From Ophioderma brevispina (Eukaryota > Echinodermata > Ophiuroidea > Amphilepidida > Ophiodermatidae), in NCBI GenBank assembly GCA_023653785.1, contig JAMKCH010088226.1, positions 215,061 to 279,060 on the forward strand: DNA of 64,000 bases, given 5' to 3'. The translations under genes and the position numbers were made by a program. A model generated the notes under the pieces. That model did not search any database, had not been told where the DNA came from, and worked only from the letters and a program-made list of their open reading frames with translations. Below are positions 13,301 to 25,931 of the stretch, in pieces. Each line of letters opens with the position of its first letter. Position 1 is the first letter of the stretch.

Positions 13301-14400
13301 ATAGAAAATAAAACAATAAAAAAAAAGATTTTGGGCATGTCTGTAAAAGTATAAGGTTTCCTAACATCCGCAAATTAAGCCTGATAAGACCAAGTAAATT
13401 CACTGAATGGAGTTTCATTGACGCGTGTCTGTTTTTCTTTCTTTTCGGTCAATTTTTCAGTTGGAAAATATAACCTTAAGATAATTATAGAGACTATTAT
13501 CGCTCCTGCAAATTTTAAGCTATTCTACAAATTTCAAATATTTGGCCTCTTTCGGGGGATCACACTGGGAATTTTAATCTGACAGCTTATTTACGTTTTT
13601 TGGTCCGTGTCTTTAACGATTGGTAGTGGAACTGCCTATAGAATAGTACCATGTTAAGGCGATCAATTCACAGACAAATCTAAAATCCGGTTCAAAAAAA
13701 TCTGAGGCCGTTTTTGAATACAATTGTAAGTTTTAAATTTTCGAAGTCCCTCAATATACCTTATAAGTAATGTCACGAAAGATCTCATGGACAATGACAT
13801 TTTATCAAGTAACCAGAGACCTATTCTGATCGCAACCAATCAATGGCTCAAGAAAGATGATTACCTGCTTCTGACATGAATAGAAGTGAAAGAAACATTT
13901 TCTATTCTGTGTTGTCACAGACTTGATTTGAGACAGATATGCGATGTGTACGCGCATTAAAAGGACCCGCTATTCAGAGTGACCATATGTCGATCTCATA
14001 GGAAACATAATGCGATATAAAATACTCTTCAAAAGTGTTATTTCACATTCAATCGCCTATATTTCAGTCAATATAACTATTCACAAATCTATATAAATCT
14101 ATAAAATTCGACCAAATATAAAGCATGATGAAAAACGCTTTTTGACGACAGAATAATCATTATAACAAAATTGACATTGGAGCAGTGGGTTAACTAATTG
14201 CTAATTAACTAATCAAATCAGATAGGCCGAACTAATCTATCTAGCGGCCGCAGCGAGAATGCCTGGTTCACTTATATAGCGCCAAATGGTCCTGGTCCAT
14301 CTCAAGCCGGGGATGCCAGATGGATCCCGCCACGGCCGGATGTCTCCCGAGCAATCACGTCAATGAAGTCAAAAGGGTCGATGACCCCCGTTTGGCTAGT
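13301..14400. other. AT-rich noncoding stretch
   Basis: No gene seen. AT-rich, with repeated phrases such as ACTAATTGCTAATTAACTAATC near 14,190. The same material recurs at 20,160-21,230 with indels. Confidence 0.5.
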
Positions 14401-14419
14401 ATGGCAAGCCATAAAGGCC

Positions 14420-14649
14420 ATACTTATTGCTGCAACTCGTTGCGAGAACGTAGCAACGCGTTGGCGAATTTCGGCAACGCGTTGCGACTCCGGCCATCAA
14501 ATCAGAATTTTCTGTGACTGAATTTCAAAAAATAGATCCACAAACGCGTTGCTATATCTGTTGCAACGCGTTGGCAACCTTCACACGCGTTGCGATCTTC
14601 AACAACACGCGTTTGCAAGCTTCACACCGTTGCCTAAGGTCCACAAGGC
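14420..14649. repeat. CAACGCGTTG array, truncated copy
   Basis: Beginning of the palindromic-decamer array found complete at 21,241-22,205. Exact and damaged CAACGCGTTG cores are separated by short spacers such as ATCTTCA and AAGCTTCAC. It ends at GGTCCACAAG, where segment A stops, so only the left part of the array is present here. Confidence 0.85.
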
Positions 14650-14676
14650 CACCGAATACATCACTCTTGTGTGAAA

Positions 14677-17100
14677 GTACGCTGTGACTCCATACGGGTG
14701 CAGCGTATCAGCGGTGGAGTATGCCAGGCAACAGTTGATGCTAAATGTAGGTGTCGAAAGGTGCACCCCATCCAGTTCCTGCTAGCCTTCCTTAGTAGTT
14801 GAAACGAGACTGCGTCTTGGCAGCGAGTGCCTTGGTGTGTTGATTGAAATAAGGCTGCGGGCGGTCCAGTGTTGCGGCCAAGGTACTTCGGTGTTGGGTC
14901 ATGTGACAGTTTTTTCCTTTTTTCCTCCATCTAGAGTGATGTTTAGGTCTCTTTTTGCGCATCGATTTTTTTGCAATGTGGAAAACAGAGCTGACGGTCT
15001 TGGTTTGCTGAGTTTTCAAGTGCCCATCGGTGGAAAGAATTGGCTTCCGTGATTATGGTCTTTCTGCACCACCACTGTTTCTACTGACTCAAAGCAATCA
15101 GCATCTATTCCAAGTGCCGTGCGTCCCTGCGTAGAGTACTGCGAACATCTCCCCTTGGCATATTCTGGACTTAGATGTTTTGAAGAGACTGGGTGCCAGG
15201 TCAGAACCTTGTGGACAGCATTCCAAGTTTGGCGCTTTCTATCTATCTACTAACTGCTTGCCCATTTGAATGTCTCCAGGACGAGACTGTCTGGATGAAG
15301 AAGCCTAAGGAACTGACAAGCTTTGACATCAGTGGAAATTTGAGTAGCTTTGAGGTAGAGAACCTCGGTGCAGACTGTATCGTACCAAGCAGTTAGGTCT
15401 ATGAGACTGCTTCCACAACTCTCTGTCTTCTTCTGGAGGCTGTCTCGATGTCATTTACTAGTCTTGCTATCTGATCAGTTGTTGATTTACCATCTTCGAA
15501 ATCCCGCGGGTGCGGGTAAATTTGCCTCTACCGTATCATTGTCCTGCCGAGTATCCGTCGCTCAGCAGCTTATAGATGTGAAATAGCAGCGAGATGGGTC
15601 TGTACTCTTGGGGTCATTTGCTGGTTTCCTGGGCTTCAGGATTGCGAAGACCTTTGAAGTCTTCCCTCGGGAGGGAATATTGACGTTCCTATGCAAGTAG
15701 AAAGGAGAAGTTGGAGCCATCGCACAGCTTCGGGTCCCATATTCTCATATTCTGTATGATTTGTCTTGCCAGGACTTTCCCATTCATGAGGACTTTAATT
15801 GCTTCGGTGATCTCATCGTATGTGAATGTTTGGGACACATGGGGCTTTGACGGTGGAGAGGTTTGTAGAAGCTTTTTAATCTCTGGCATTAACAGCACGA
15901 GATGGGTGGCCCCCGCCCGTGGAGTTGGTCGTCCACTTTCCATTGTTTGACAAGTACTGAAGCGATGGAGTTTACAGAGAAGGACACGCTTAGCTGGACA
16001 GGCTACGCCGGGTGAGCTTGTTGATGGTTTCCAGGCCTTGCGGGTTGAGTGGGAAGTTTGTATCTGATATCTCCTCCTCCCTCTGGTGCGTCTCTTTTTG
16101 GCCAGCAGATCCAGTACCCCCCTGGTTGCCCCTTGCTATTCCCTCAGTATCGCAGTTGGTATTACAATACGCTTTTTATAACTCGTGTCGCATTCCTGTC
16201 CCAACAGGGGGTGTAGGTATTCTTCTGCCTCTTTGAATGGAATGTTTAGCTGACTGATGGAGCATGGAGTCATATTCAATATGCAAGTCCGTTGATGTTA
16301 GATGAAGCCGGGTCTGGTAGCTTGGATGACATTTCGCTGGTGAGTTTGTTTGAACTTGTACCATTTGGCTTTCCTGAATTCCATCTCTTTCCCGTAGAGG
16401 CTGGAGATCGTGCACCTTGATGTCACTGGTGACCAGGATAAGGGGCTGACCTGATCTAGGAAATCTAGGGAGGACCGTTCTGGAGCAGCGGGACGGATGT
16501 CGCTTGTGACTGTTGACCGGGTCCAGACGGTCCAGTCCCATGACTGCTTGAATAGAAGGTAGGTTTTAAATCCTTACGATCAAACAGCAGTTGGAGGTAT
16601 TGACTTCAATCCATTCAAGAACCACTTTGCCATTCTTGTCAGTTTTGGAGTATCCCCTGCTGTATTTCTACAGTTTAAATCTCCGCAACTAGGAGCTCCG
16701 CTGAACTCTGGAAGGGAGTTGAAGTCTGCCTCAGCTGGTGGGTGGCTATAGATGTTCGTGAAGTGGTTCCCATTGCTTTTCAAATTTATCCATCAACAAA
16801 AACAGATAGGATCTCAAGCTAACATCCTCATTGAAATTGCAGGGTTATTCACTTGTATACGCCTTACTTCACATAGGAAGCGATCCCATGCTTGTTGGAT
16901 GTCGGAATGAAGCAAAGAAGGTCAAAAACCGTTCAGAAAAACAATCAACGCAGTGAGTTTCTGAGACCAAGAGGATGATATTCACTCCGTTCTCCCTGGA
17001 GAGCTGTAATATGAGATGTCACGCTTAGCAATGGGTGATACTAGGGGTGAGACCCTCAACGTTCATCTGCAGGTCAAACTTTGGTGCTTGCCATAAGGAA
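14677..17100 (-). pseudogene. Degenerate LINE, copy B
   Basis: Second copy of the 7,847-10,230 LINE part within the P2 pair; the 3' Cys-motif end found at 7,190-7,846 is absent. Readable minus-strand pieces include an INVEGL-like endonuclease start near 17,060, FTNIYSHPPAEADFNSLPEF (about 16,760), LILVTSDIKVHDLQPL (about 16,440) and PKYLGRNTG (about 14,900). Its frameshifts lie at different positions from those of copy A, as expected for random indels added after duplication or during sequencing. Not functional as written. Confidence 0.78.
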
Positions 17101-17329
17101 GTTCCTCTGTGAGTAGCTCAGCCGCCTAGAATGGAGGTGGTGCTTCAAGATGTTCACACTGTGGTGTTTTAAAACCGATGTTTGGACTTAAGAGTTGTTA
17201 ATCATTTAGCCACAAACAGTGTATGTGGCAATGACCAGGGCAGCCGCGAGAATGCTTTCAACATGCCGTAGATCTCACCACATTACCAATATTGACTACG
17301 TAGGTATTAACCTAGAGGTCGCTGTATAA

Positions 17330-20150
17330 ATGCGTAACGTCAACCATGGGAGTAAGGGGGGGGGCTGCTTGACTCATTTGTCTAGACTTAGCACATGCAC
17401 AAAACACGTGACAATTTGCAATACGATGGTATTTTCCCCCCTGTATGTTGGGAACGCCATAACATGTAAGTATGGTTGCCAGGTTTCAAGAGTTTCTACT
17501 ATTGAACAGAAATGCCATCTGCAGCTGGCTTTCCCATATTGACTAAATTGAAAGATGACAAAATGAGTTTGGCCTGCTTTATGATATAACAATAGTGCCA
17601 CGTGTAGAAACGCCCAGTACAATTCACAACTATTGACATATTATGTAACTGGTATAAAGCAACGCTTGAATCGTACAACAATACAACCGTCCTTCAAACT
17701 AGCTTTTACATAGTATACACTATGGAGACAGGCATGCTAATCTACCAAGGGCTGAGTTCACATACCTGACCTGAGGGGCATCAGATGCACCCCATTGCTG
17801 GTATAACTAATATACGGGGATGCACTCCATTCTTGGAGGTGACGCGTATGTGACCCCATATATTTTGAAAATGTCACCCAAAGACCCACATTTTTTTTTT
17901 TAAAGTTTACGCACGGGCACCTCAAGACCCCTATTTTGGGGAAAATTTTGAATTGTTCACCCAATGACACCAATATTTGGGTCATTTTTGCACAAATTTT
18001 CAAAAAAGACCACATTTTTGGAAAATTTTGCATCAAATTTGTCACCCGAAAAACCCTATTTTGGGACATTTTACTGTCTCTCCCCAATATGTACCACCAT
18101 TTGTCTAGTACTTGTCACAGAATGCCCCTGGGTTTGGAAGCGCCAACCTTTACATACCCATCCCCATTTCATATGTTGACCAACCCCCCTCCCGGCCCCA
18201 GGCATACGGTACGTTGCGTAATTATTCCCTAGTACTGGTGTTACGACAAAATACTACTGAACGATGCACCATGTCACAGTGTAAACGTTTACAATCGTGT
18301 AACAGCAATTCAACTTGGCAACAGGGCCGTTGCTTGAAATCGGCAGCGAAAGAATAATGAGATCTGCTTACACATTGAAAGCGTGACTAAAATGATGCAA
18401 GCAAAATGTAAATGCCATTAAAACCTAGGGGTGTCCACCTCAAAACAAAACTGTCATCTCTAAAGAGCATATTTCTACATCAAATGGTGACATAATCTTT
18501 CGTGGACACCCTCTAGAATTTTTGTACAAAATGGTTAAAGTTGCAGCAAATTTCGCATTTTTTGCATTGCGATGATCAAACTCGTAAGGGATTATGGGTA
18601 GTCTGGCAAGTCGAAATTGATAAACGACAGCATTTTTATTAGTCTCAGCTAGGAGTCACGCAGGCGGCGGTACCATGGGAGTTAGGAAGTCTGGGATGTA
18701 TCGTTCAGGGGTTAAAACAAAAGGGTCAATATTTTTGGCCTATAGAGGTAAAATGGAAAAAAATGCATGGCTTGTGAAATAGTCTCAAATTGACCTTTTT
18801 TTACCAAAAAACACCCATATTAAGAATAGTTTGCCTTAAAGGGGGATGGCCCGATTTAAGTATATAAAGTTTTCATCTTGATATAATGGCCTTCACCCCA
18901 AAACCCTATCTGTAAAGTTTCGCGCCGATATCTCAACCCGTTTTGACGTGAGAGCTAAAAACGTGATTTTGTAATCCCCATAGAGTACTATGTAAAATTA
19001 ATATTGGTCGACCAAAATGGGGCACATTTTCGCTCATAACATCCAAACCGAACATCCTGTAGCCCTAAGATTTCACAGGGTAAATGAGAAAAATAGTAGC
19101 TTTCTTCTGATATCAAAATGTTGACCACTTCCGGTAAAATCTGGGGTCCCTGGGATGAGGCTATTAGCGATCAGGCCATGGACCTTTAACTAGGATTTCT
19201 TTAAAAATTACACAGGTGCTTTTTCGAAACCGGATACAAATTCGAGAAGCCATATTGAAAATATAGAGTTTGAAAAACCTACTCTAGAAATATGTGTAAT
19301 ATTTCGTTGTATGGGTTTTTCGGTGCAGGGAACCCTTTGCTGGCACCATTTTTTATGATTAAAAGTCAATGTCGCATGCTATGATTTTTTCAATATGGCT
19401 GCCAGTGCCCATCTTGGATTTTCGAATTTGCAGCCGGTTCGAAAAAGCACTTGTGTGATTTAAAGGCAAGTGATCCAGCAACTCTAGTGTCAAATCTCTT
19501 TGCCGATGAGTTATAACCAGGGTCTTAGCCAGGGCCAGGACTACCACTTACTGACTTAAAGCCTGTGCTTGCTGAGAGGTGAGTTCGTAATGATAGGAAT
19601 TGCAAAATTCTTATTTCAAGCTGTTTTGGAAGTGAATCAAAGCAGTGGTGTTCGACATGAACTTCACACACGCCATTGTGAAAACCCCAACTTCAAATGA
19701 CGAAACTTTGCAAGTTGAAAATTTCCTGGAATTTTACAGTCGAAACTTGAGTTATATGCCTGCTTGATATGCCATACCAATTAAAAGTACGTGTGGAATT
19801 AAAGGTAAAATGTAAAATTTGACAAACGGGAATCACCGTATTATAAAAAGTGAACTGGAATTTGCTGCTAGAATTGTGGGTGGCAAACCTAAAGGATGAT
19901 AAAACTGCAGATATCCCTTAAAGGCGCTGTCAGTGTTTCGTGATCATGGTGATGTTACGTTGGTTCCTCAAATATCTCCTGTTTAATATTGATCCTACGG
20001 CTATTTGAACTCTAATGACTAGATTTTAGATTTGTTCCAGCATTCTCAGTCTCTCTTCCAACTTTCACTCTCCTACTTTCTGGCAGGAAAATCATTAATT
20101 TGACCACACGGGGAAACATCTATACTTCAACACAGTGGTTTGCTAAATCA
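17330..20150. repeat. Long noncoding dispersed repeat, copy in P2-B
   Basis: Counterpart of 10,480-13,300. Contains the same phrases in the same order, including GGTGACGCGTATGTGACCCC near 17,840 and the cleanly preserved block 18,620-19,789. No conserved reading frame. Confidence 0.7.
19207..19461. mobile_element. Foldback/MITE-like element, copy 2
   Basis: Same element as 12,347-12,602, differing by a 1-base indel (CCGGTTCG versus CCGGTTTCG) and one substitution. About 55-bp inverted arms and flanking TTTAAA. Confidence 0.75.
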
Positions 20151-21240
20151 GAAAATAAAACAATAAAAAAAAAAGATTTTGGCATGTCTGTAAAAGTATA
20201 GGTTTCCTAACATCCGCAATAAATCCCAGATAAGACCCAAAGTAAATTCACTGAATGGAGTTCATATGACGCTTCTGTTTTCTTTCTTTTCGGTCAATTT
20301 TTCAGTTGGAAAAAATAACTTAAGATAATTATAGAGACTAATTATCCTTCAAATTTAAGCTATTTCTACAAATTTCAAATATTTGGACTCTTTCGGGGGA
20401 TCACACTGGGAATTTTAAATCATGACAGCTGTAATTTACGTTTTTTGTCCGTGTCTTTAACATTGGTAGTGGAACGCATATAGAATAGTACAATGTAAGG
20501 CGATCAATTCACATACCAAATCTAAAATCCCGGTTCAGAAAAAAAAATCTGAGGTTGTTTTGAATACAATTGTAAGTTTTTAATTTTCGAAGTCCCTCAA
20601 TATACCTTATAAGTAATGTCACGAAAGATCCTCATGGACATGACATTTTGATCAATAACAGAGGACCTATTCTTATCGCACCAATCAATGGCTCAAGAAA
20701 GTGATACACTGCTTCTGACATGAATAGAAGTGAAAGAACATTTTCTATTCTGTTGTTGGTCACTAACTTGATTTGAGACAGATAATGCGATGTGTACTGC
20801 GCAATTCAGAAGCACACGCTATTCAGAGTGACAATATGTCTGATCTCATAGGAAACATAATGCGATATAAGATACTCTTCAAAAGTGTTATTTCATCGCC
20901 TATATTTCAGTCAAAAGATAACTATTCACTAAATCTATATAAATCTATATAAAATCGACCAAATATAAAGCATGACGAAAACAAACGCTGAACTACAGAA
21001 ATAATCATTAGAAACAAAAATTGAAATTGAGCAGGGGGTTAACTAATTGCTAATTAACTAATCAAATCATAGGCCGACTATCTATCTAGCGGCCGCAGCC
21101 GAGATGCTGTTCACCTTATAGCGCCAAATGTCCTGGTCCATCATCAAGCCGGGGATGCCAGATGGATCCCGCCGGATGTCTCGAGCAATCACGTCAATGT
21201 AGCCAAAGGGGCGATGACCCCCGTTTGGGCTAGTATGGCA

Positions 21241-22205
21241 AGCCATAAAGGCCATAACGTATTGCTGCAACGCGTTGCGAGAAAGTAGCAACGCGTTGCG
21301 AAATTTCGGCAACGCGTTGCGACGTCGGCCAATCAAAATCATGAATTTCTGTGACGTATTTCAAAAAATAGATCCACAACGCGTTGCTAGATACTTTGCA
21401 ACGCGTTGCAAACCTTCACAACGCGTTGCGATCTTCACAACGCGTTGCAAGCTTCACAACGCGTTGCTAAGGTCCACAAGCCATAAGGGTCATAACGTAT
21501 TGCCGCAACGCGTTGTGAGAAAGTCACAATGCGTTGCGACATTTCGGCAACGCGTTGCGACATTTCGGCAACGCGTTGCGGTGTCGGCCAATCAAAATCA
21601 TGACGTATTTCAAAAATATAAATCTCACAACGCGTTGCGACCTTGCACAACGCGTTTGCAACCTTCACCGCGTGGCGGCATTACGTTATGACCCTTTATT
21701 TCCTTCACAACGCGTTGTGAAAGTTTACAACGGGTTGTGAAGGCTCTCGCAACCCGCGTGTAAGCTTGCAACGCGTTGTGAAGGCCATAAGGGGTCATAA
21801 CGTATTGGCCCCAACGCGTTGTGGATCTATTTTTTAATCGTCTCATAAATGCATGATTTTGATTGGCCGACAGGGAAAACCGCAACGCGTTGCCAACTGT
21901 CGCAACGCGTTGCTACTTTTCTCACAACGCGTGCGGCAATACGTTATGACCCTTATGGCTTGTGACCTTTCCGCAACGCGTTGTGAAGGTCGCAACGTCA
22001 TTGTGAAGGCTTGCAACGCGTTGTGAGTTTCCACAACGCGTTGCTAGATACTTTTTAACGCGTTGTGGGTCTAATTTTTGTAATACGTCACAGAACTTTC
22101 GTCATTTCTAATTGGGCCGACGTCGCAACGCGTTGCTACTTTCTCGCAACGCGTTGCCGAAATGTTCGCGTGCGCGTTGCGGCAATACGTTATGGCCTTA
22201 TGGCT
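21241..22205. repeat. Palindromic CAACGCGTTG array with mirrored halves
   Basis: About twenty exact CAACGCGTTG decamers, plus many one-base variants, spaced roughly 17-25 bases apart, often separated by CTTCA, ATTTCGG or AGAAAGT. On a larger scale the array is an inverted repeat. The left end starts GCAAGCCATAAAGGCCATAA and continues through GTCGGCCAATCAAAATCATG. The right end is its reverse complement, ending GGCCTTATGGCTTGC. Internal units repeat the GCCATAAGGGTCATAACG phrase near 21,480, and inverted near 21,785 and 21,940. No open frame is meaningful. Confidence 0.9.
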
Positions 22206-24240
22206 TGCGATAGGCGGTTGTACATCCATCCACACGCGACGTCGAGAACCACCTGACCTGCTGAACTGTCGCGACAGTCCAGCTGTCCCGAGCTTTGTCG
22301 TGTTGGTAAGTCTGGATACCTTATGGTGTTATGACATACAGTGTCCCTGTTTTACTGAGTGTCACACCACCATCTAGAGCTATTGTGTTCTCAGTTGAGT
22401 TGTTGTACCATCTTTGGTTTCATCAAGCGCCGTTAAAAAACACCCCCAAAATTGTCTCGTCTCAAGGTCCGGTTTGTTCGTAATGTTGACATGTAGCTAA
22501 AGGACACACTGTAATATTAAAGGTCCCCAGGAATGAGATACTACATTACTCCAAATCTTTACGGGGGCATTCCATTCCAATAAACAGGGCCACAAAAAGG
22601 AATACACTACCAGTTACACATTAGTGAAACGAATTGATTTCAGTCAGTGCCAGAATACATTCAAACCAGTCCCCTGGAATTTTCTATTACTCTCTGAAAA
22701 ATCCATAGTTTTCCTAATGATGTTCCATCACCCCGCAAATATTGAATGCTTTCTCGTTCCCCTGCTTGTAGACTTGCCACAAACCACATCAATTCTAATT
22801 TGCATTTCCTGGAACCTTTTAACCCTACAATCTAATTGCGCATACAATGCGAAATTTGTAGCTAATAATGTAACATCAAATCAAGAGTAATTTTTTTGAA
22901 ATATTCTGCTATCGGAGACTTATAAATTTACCCAACAATTTCTTACCATAAGTGTAGTTAAATTAATATTAGATACTTGCTTCAAGGTCCTGTTTAATTC
23001 TACAGTCTCACAGCAAGTGGTAAAAAAAATATAATAACGCAAATCTTAGTCACTATAGAGGCGGTCACTCGGGTTTCGCGATAAACGGCCTCGATGGGGC
23101 CCCGTGCTGGGCCCAAGACAAAGGCAAAGCAGGCGGTGTCGGCCAACCTCATTCATCATAGCAACTCACCAAATGTCAAAAGAACTTACAGCAATACTGA
23201 GTGCAAACACAAACCAATTTGGATGCATTGATGTGGGTCGGTCATGGTTGTTCCCATGACCCACATACGACCTCGTCCCGTTCGTAATTCCTTCATTCAA
23301 CTTTATTTAACACATTTTAGGTGACTCTTTATTTATGGGAAACTATTTTTAATTACTACTACACATAAAAAAATTACTTTTTTCGAAATCTTTGATCAGC
23401 CTCTTTTGAAAATATTTAAAAATATTGATAACGTGGCTCAAAATCGTTTATGCTACAGTAAACATCAAGTGATCTGGGCGAAATTATCATAATTTTGGCC
23501 CTACTCGAATCATTCCTGCTGGGTCGGCAATTTATTACCCTGAATTGAACATCTTTGCAGATCTCTTTTCCTTCTGTTTTGAGAGGTTTAAGAACAATCA
23601 TATCTACCAACGTGACATCTCCGCCGCCTGGAAACCTTTCCCAACTCCCTGAGATGGCTTTCTACTTCTCTAACCAAGTTTGAGAGAATTTACTTAAATG
23701 TAGTAAAAGCTCCCCTAAAGGTTAACCGTTTACCATTGAAGTATTGCTATTGGGATTAAATATAATGAAATATATTTTTTTTATTTTTAACACTACTCAT
23801 TTTCATTCCATTTTACAACTTTTAGAAGTAATTATATATTCCGCCGTACTCAAAGTCCACCTACAAAGTTAAAGAATAGGGCACTCAATCATTGACTCTT
23901 CAACACGCAACATTAGTTTCATCACGCTTTATTCCGTTATCGTCTCTTGAGCCCTCCTGGGCTCCCGGAGGACTACCATCGCTTTCACAATCGGTATTAG
24001 ACAATACAGAGCGTAGCGATATTTTTGCAAGAGTATAAGTATGTAATGGAACAAGATATAATGTCTTAGCTACATAACTTTTTCCCGCAATCAATTTGAT
24101 CGATTTTAAGGTTTTGATCAAAATTATGAAAGCCTGTCAAATTTACGCTGGGCCACTCTTTGTATTAGAAAGCTGTTCAAGGTAAGAGCATGCTGTGAGC
24201 TGTGAAAACCTATTGGACGGTTGATAAGTCAGATACAGTA
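22206..24240. other. Noncoding, no gene recognised
   Basis: No exon-like sequence, RNA gene or repeat structure that I can support. Moderately AT-rich and single-copy within the window. Confidence 0.5.
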
Positions 24241-24400
24241 GGGATTTTCCGTAACCTGCTCTATATTGATACCCTTTTGTTTCTGACACGCCTATGATTC
24301 GAAACCCTAACGGAATAAAACAATGTGCTTTTATTGTATAAGGGTTTCCGATTCAATGTGTGTCAGAAAAAAACGGTTGATTCAGGTTACGGAAACTCCC
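24241..24400. mobile_element. 160-bp foldback MITE, family GGGARTTTCCGTAACCTG
   Basis: Left end GGGATTTTCCGTAACCTG and right end CAGGTTACGGAAACTCCC form the terminal inverted repeat; the arms go on through TCTGACAC and CCGATTC-like sequence. The flanks GATACAGTA and GATACGTA are a plausible target-site duplication with one indel. A second family member is at 57,809-57,977. No coding capacity. Confidence 0.78.
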
Positions 24401-24404
24401 GATA

Positions 24405-25390
24405 CGTAGGCCACTACCCTTCTTGGGTGATCATTTGAAAAAATAATGTTTTCCCCTTCTCCTGACGTGGTACGTACCGAGTGTCAGCTAAATCAATAAT
24501 CTTTTGTGATAAACGGTTCAAGATTCCAGAGTCAACTTTAGTGATTCCTTCTTGCGCCCCCTACTTGGATTTCTTTGGTGTGCCCTTCTGATGTTTGTTG
24601 ATTCTTTCCTAACTTCTTGTGCCTGTTCTTTGTTGCCCCGTCACTGTTTTCCTCGTGTTGCCTATTTAATCTCACTCCCACTCGCGTCTCTGGTAATTTG
24701 CCAAAGTTTCTTTGTATGTATTCCTGCGTAAGCGTTTCCCTGTTAGCAATTGCCTGAGACAACAAAACGAATGATTTTATCTCTCCTCTCTCCTGGTCTG
24801 AATGAAAGTTGTCGACATAATCACACGCTCTTCAATGGTGAATTGTGGCTGTTAATGATTATCGGACTGAAGACCTGCCATCTTGAAGGAATGCACAGTG
24901 TGTACTCTTTATGAACCTCATTCAGAAGATATCCATGCAGTTTTGTTACAATGCAAACGAAACTAACTATAAACATTAAATTTAATCTGTTCACACTAGT
25001 TGTGTAACCAAATGCCTAGCTGTCAATATCTTTTTGTTTACTTATCATATTAAAATTATCCAGGTGAAAGTGGCACCACTGCCCTAACTCAGCAGGCTAA
25101 CGACTATAGGGCTCTCGGTGCTGAATTTTGACATGAAGTGAGTTAAGCGATTTAACGGTCCATCATAGCTGAAAATTTGTCATTTTGGTGATTTTATCAT
25201 AAGCTTGTCCTTTGGGGTGTGATATTGTTTAATTTTCCTCTGTGAGAGGTTTAATTGGAAGAAACATGCTCAAAATTTCCATTTTTCCATAGACTTGACG
25301 TAAAATTGGGTTAGTAGTGGTATACCTATAGGGCTAATAATAACGATTATGGCCTGTTCGCAATTCTAAAAGAGGGACATTGCACGAACA
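24405..25390. repeat. Paired segment P3-X, copy 1
   Basis: Noncoding, repeated at 27,208-28,133 in the same orientation with many indels. Shared landmarks: the stretch around TGTGATCATTTGAAAAAA, CGTGGTAC, TCTCTCCTGGTCTGAATGAA, and GACCTGCCATCTTGAAGGAA. Confidence 0.75.
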
Positions 25391-25931
25391 ACTAGTAGTC
25401 AGGTAGAAGTTTAGGCACACAGCCTGAAGGTGGAAATGGAGCTACCGACTTTTTCTATTGATAGTTTTATTTCATTCGGGAGAGAAGGGAAAGATGGAGA
25501 AGAGGGAAAAAGAGGAAAGGGGAAAAAGAAACCGAAGCCAATAATTTTTGAGGGTGTGCAAAATTTTTACAAGTGCCATTTTTTAAATCCAATATGGCTG
25601 CCACCAGGTCCAAAATCACTATATCCCTAGTATTTCAGATAGAGACAAATATGTCTCGGTACTCCGGTGTTTTAAGCACGATAAAGTGTTGGTAATGTAA
25701 TGTTATCATTACATTGGCCACACAAATCCAATATGGCTGGCTCAAAAGGTCAATATGCTCTCGAGGAATCATTAAAATGATTTAACAGACCTCCATAAAA
25801 ATACCTTATTTACATGCTAACTTGAATACATTCTGAACACCTAAAATGTGTTCTGCATGTGTTAAAAATCTGTTACATGATCACAACTCTGCAATTGTTC
25901 CTTAACCTCTATAATGCATTTCCAACACATA
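25391..25931. repeat. Paired segment P3-Y, copy 1
   Basis: Starts at AGTCAGGTAGAAGTTTAGGC and is repeated at 26,640-27,147. Noncoding. Contains the phrase CCAATATGGCTG, which also occurs elsewhere in the window. Confidence 0.75.

Larger units (their letters stand above)
7847..14649. repeat. Paired segment P2, copy A (about 6.8 kb)
   Basis: Matches 14,677-21,481 in direct orientation across its whole length: LINE fragment, noncoding repeat, AT-rich stretch, then the start of the CAACGCGTTG array. It begins at GTACGTGTGACTCCAT (GTACGCTGTGACTCCAT at 14,677) and ends at GGTCCACAAG. Only 27 bases separate the copies. Small indels are frequent except in 11,760-12,930, which is nearly identical to 18,620-19,789. 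Confidence 0.9.
14677..21481. repeat. Paired segment P2, copy B (about 6.8 kb)
   Basis: Direct duplicate of 7,847-14,649. Unlike copy A it continues into the full CAACGCGTTG array. Similarity is near-perfect in 18,620-19,789 and indel-rich outside it. Confidence 0.9.

Noticed and set aside
21241..22205. CRISPR-like array
   Set aside because: The repeat is only 10 bases and palindromic, spacers are short and related to one another, and the setting is eukaryotic.
21082..22256. Several frames repeating ATRC, NALR or QRVA
   Set aside because: They are translations of the CAACGCGTTG array and occur in many frames.
25430..25630. A Lys/Gly-rich 66-codon frame
   Set aside because: Low-complexity purine run; the frame is not kept in the paired copy at 26,680.
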